Origin: CALEMW01 sp964343835
GTDB lineage: Bacteria > Krumholzibacteriota > Krumholzibacteriia > LZORAL124-64-63
DNA length: 64,000 nt
NCBI GenBank assembly: GCA_964343835.1
Contig: CAYFKR010000004.1
Location: 62,001 to 126,000 of the forward strand
Direction: 5' to 3'
Position 1 is the stretch's first letter. Each line of letters opens with the position of its first letter. Positions 62,691 through 64,000 of the stretch are shown here, piece by piece. The notes under the pieces were generated by a model. It saw only the letters and a list, made by a program, of their open reading frames with translations, was not told where the DNA came from and did not search any database. The translations under genes and the position numbers were made by a program.

Positions 62691-64000
62691 GTGCCTGCCA
62701 ACGATCTGGTCGTCCGCATCGGCGGCGAGGGCGGCGAGGGAGTTCTCTCCCTCGGCGAGATCCTGACCAAGGCCGTCGCCCGCGGCGGACTCAACATCCA
62801 CTCCTTCCGGACCTTCCCGGCCGAGATCCGCGGCGGACTCTGCATGTTCCAGCTGCGCGGCGCCAGCGGTCCGGCCCGCTCCCTGAAGCAGCAGGTGGAC
62901 GTGCTGCTGGCCTTCAATCAGGAAGCGTACGACGCCTACGCCGCCAACATCAAGGAGGACGGGCTGCTGCTCTACGATCCCGCCCTCTGCACCCCCGGCG
63001 ACGACCTGGGCGACCGCCAGCGCGCCGAGCTTCCCCTGGAGGCCATCTCCCTGGCCGAGACGGAGAACAAGCGCGGCAAGAACATGGTCGGCCTGGGCGC
63101 CCTGCTCACCTTCTTCGACGTGCCGGTGGAGTACGGGGAGAAGCTGTGCCAGGAGACCTTCGGGAGCAAGGGCGCCGACGTGGTCGGGGCCAACGTGAAG
63201 TGCGTGCGCGCAGGCTACCGCCATGCGCAGGAGCACTTCAGGGCCCACCGGCGGGAGTTCGACCGCCACCCCGACCGCAACCAGATCATCCTGACCGGCA
63301 ACGAGGCCGTGGCCCTGGGCGCCCTGGCGGCGAAGATCGATTACATCGGCGGCTACCCCATCACGCCGGCCACGCCCATCTTCGAGTACCTGTGCAAGGA
63401 GCTGCCCCGATTCGGCGGCACGGCCATCCAGCTGGAGGACGAGATCGCGTCGCTGGCCAGCTGCATCGGCGCTTCGTACGCGGGCAAGCGCGTGATGACC
63501 GCCACCAGCGGCCCCGGCCTGGCCCTCATGAGCGAGACCCTCAACCTCGCGGCCATGACCGAGCTGCCCCTGGTGATCTGCAACGTCATGCGCGGCGGTC
63601 CAAGCACGGGCCTGCCCACCAAGACCGAGCAGTCGGACCTGAAGTTCGCCATCTACGGCACCCACGGCGAGTCGCCGCGGTGCATCATGGCGCCGGTGAA
63701 CATCGAGGACGCCTTCTACCAGACGGTGCGCGCATTCAAGATCGCCGAGCGCTACCAGATGCCGGTGATCATCCTGACGGACCAGGCCATGGCCTACTCC
63801 AGCATGAACATCGACATGCCGGATCTCTCGGTCCTTGAGCAGGGGTACCGCGAGGAACCGGCGGCCGATGCGGTGAAGGAGACCTTCGACCGCTTCGCCG
63901 TGACGGAGAACGGCGTGTCGCCCATCCCCACGCCCGGTGTGCACGACCTGCCCTACATGGGCACGGGCCTGGAGCACAACCCGCACGGCGATCCGAACTA
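62691..64000 (+). CDS. 2-oxoacid:ferredoxin oxidoreductase alpha subunit with fused gamma domain (partial)
   Basis: At least 436 residues, open to the right edge of the window. Residues 1-190 are the gamma domain (VVRIGGEGGEGVLSLGEIL, FRTFPAEIRGG), and residues from about 195 are the alpha (pyrimidine-binding) domain: YIGGYPITPATPIFEYL, LEDEIASLASCIGASYAG, TATSGPGLALMSETLNLA, and RGGPSTGLPTKTEQSDL. This gamma-alpha fusion is the common KorA form; together with a KorB it oxidises 2-oxoglutarate or a related acid with CoA, passing electrons to ferredoxin. The start is GTG 62691 after GGAGGT (62680-62685). The beta subunit should follow outside the window. It implies anaerobic or microaerobic capacity, though oxygen-tolerant versions exist. 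Confidence 0.92.
   Translation, partial: MPANDLVVRIGGEGGEGVLSLGEILTKAVARGGLNIHSFRTFPAEIRGGLCMFQLRGASGPARSLKQQVDVLLAFNQEAYDAYAANIKEDGLLLYDPALCTPGDDLGDRQRAELPLEAISLAETENKRGKNMVGLGALLTFFDVPVEYGEKLCQETFGSKGADVVGANVKCVRAGYRHAQEHFRAHRREFDRHPDRNQIILTGNEAVALGALAAKIDYIGGYPITPATPIFEYLCKELPRFGGTAIQLEDEIASLASCIGASYAGKRVMTATSGPGLALMSETLNLAAMTELPLVICNVMRGGPSTGLPTKTEQSDLKFAIYGTHGESPRCIMAPVNIEDAFYQTVRAFKIAERYQMPVIILTDQAMAYSSMNIDMPDLSVLEQGYREEPAADAVKETFDRFAVTENGVSPIPTPGVHDLPYMGTGLEHNPHGDPN

Overview
The window is one continuous high-GC chromosomal segment, densely packed, with no intergenic gap over 300 bases and no tRNA or rRNA gene that I could see. Five secreted proteins end in the same FlgD-like/type IX-style sorting domain (start motif PNPFNP or SPFSPNGDG, end motif such as VKVIAIK or KKMVLIK). 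There is also a PorV-like outer-membrane protein, lipoproteins with lipoboxes, and 2-oxoacid:ferredoxin oxidoreductase. Together these point to a Gram-negative member of the Fibrobacteres-Chlorobi-Bacteroidetes (FCB) side of the tree, most likely a poorly cultured lineage such as Krumholzibacteriota or Eisenbacteria. That placement is inference from gene content.

Region 1 (1-9.2 kb) is mixed housekeeping: a NadR-like P-loop ATPase, a soluble histidine kinase, a flavin-reductase-like protein, a small cupin, a double-domain M16 zinc peptidase, a ClC chloride channel with CBS domains, and an XrtA-type polysaccharide deacetylase. Region 2 (9.3-16.3 kb, minus strand) holds a secreted repeat protein. 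Next to it is a three-gene unit made of a lipoprotein alpha-amylase, an ECF sigma factor of the kinase-associated type, and a membrane Ser/Thr kinase with a TPR-type sensor half.

Region 3 (16.4-46.6 kb) is a large alpha-glucan locus. It encodes a 1212-residue secreted GH13 enzyme with five tandem AMPK/CBM48 glycogen-binding modules. A five-gene minus-strand operon follows: a 2010-residue surface protein, a PorV-like protein, a beta-barrel protein, a CBM48-beta-barrel fusion and a CBM48 lipoprotein. A MalEFG-type maltodextrin ABC importer is divergent from that operon. Further on are a LysM amidase, a secreted GH57 enzyme (with one frameshift) and a secreted starch-binding protein. A 3.3-kb insert within this region (20.2-23.4 kb) carries a DUF134 regulator, a NifX-like protein and a secreted C39-like cysteine peptidase. 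It is bounded on each side by one copy of a long palindromic element in inverted orientation.

Region 4 (46.7-50.3 kb) is sulfate activation (cysD, cysNC) followed by a convergent sirtuin. Region 5 (50.4-60.6 kb) returns to alpha-glucans: a secreted GH133 debranching enzyme, a MalK-type ATPase, and an operon of two GH57 enzymes, glycogen synthase and ADP-glucose pyrophosphorylase. Region 6 (60.6-64 kb) has a nitrilase-family amidohydrolase overlapping a GT4 glycosyltransferase, and the start of a 2-oxoacid:ferredoxin oxidoreductase alpha subunit that runs off the window.

Read together, the genes describe a complete path. Starch or glycogen is bound and cut at the cell surface (GH13, GH57, GH133, CBM48 proteins), oligosaccharides cross the outer membrane through CBM48-linked barrels and the inner membrane through MalEFG-K, and the glucose is rearranged and stored as glycogen (GH57 pair, GlgA, GlgC). 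No SusC or SusD homologue is present, so the outer-membrane part looks like an alternative to the Bacteroidetes Sus system.
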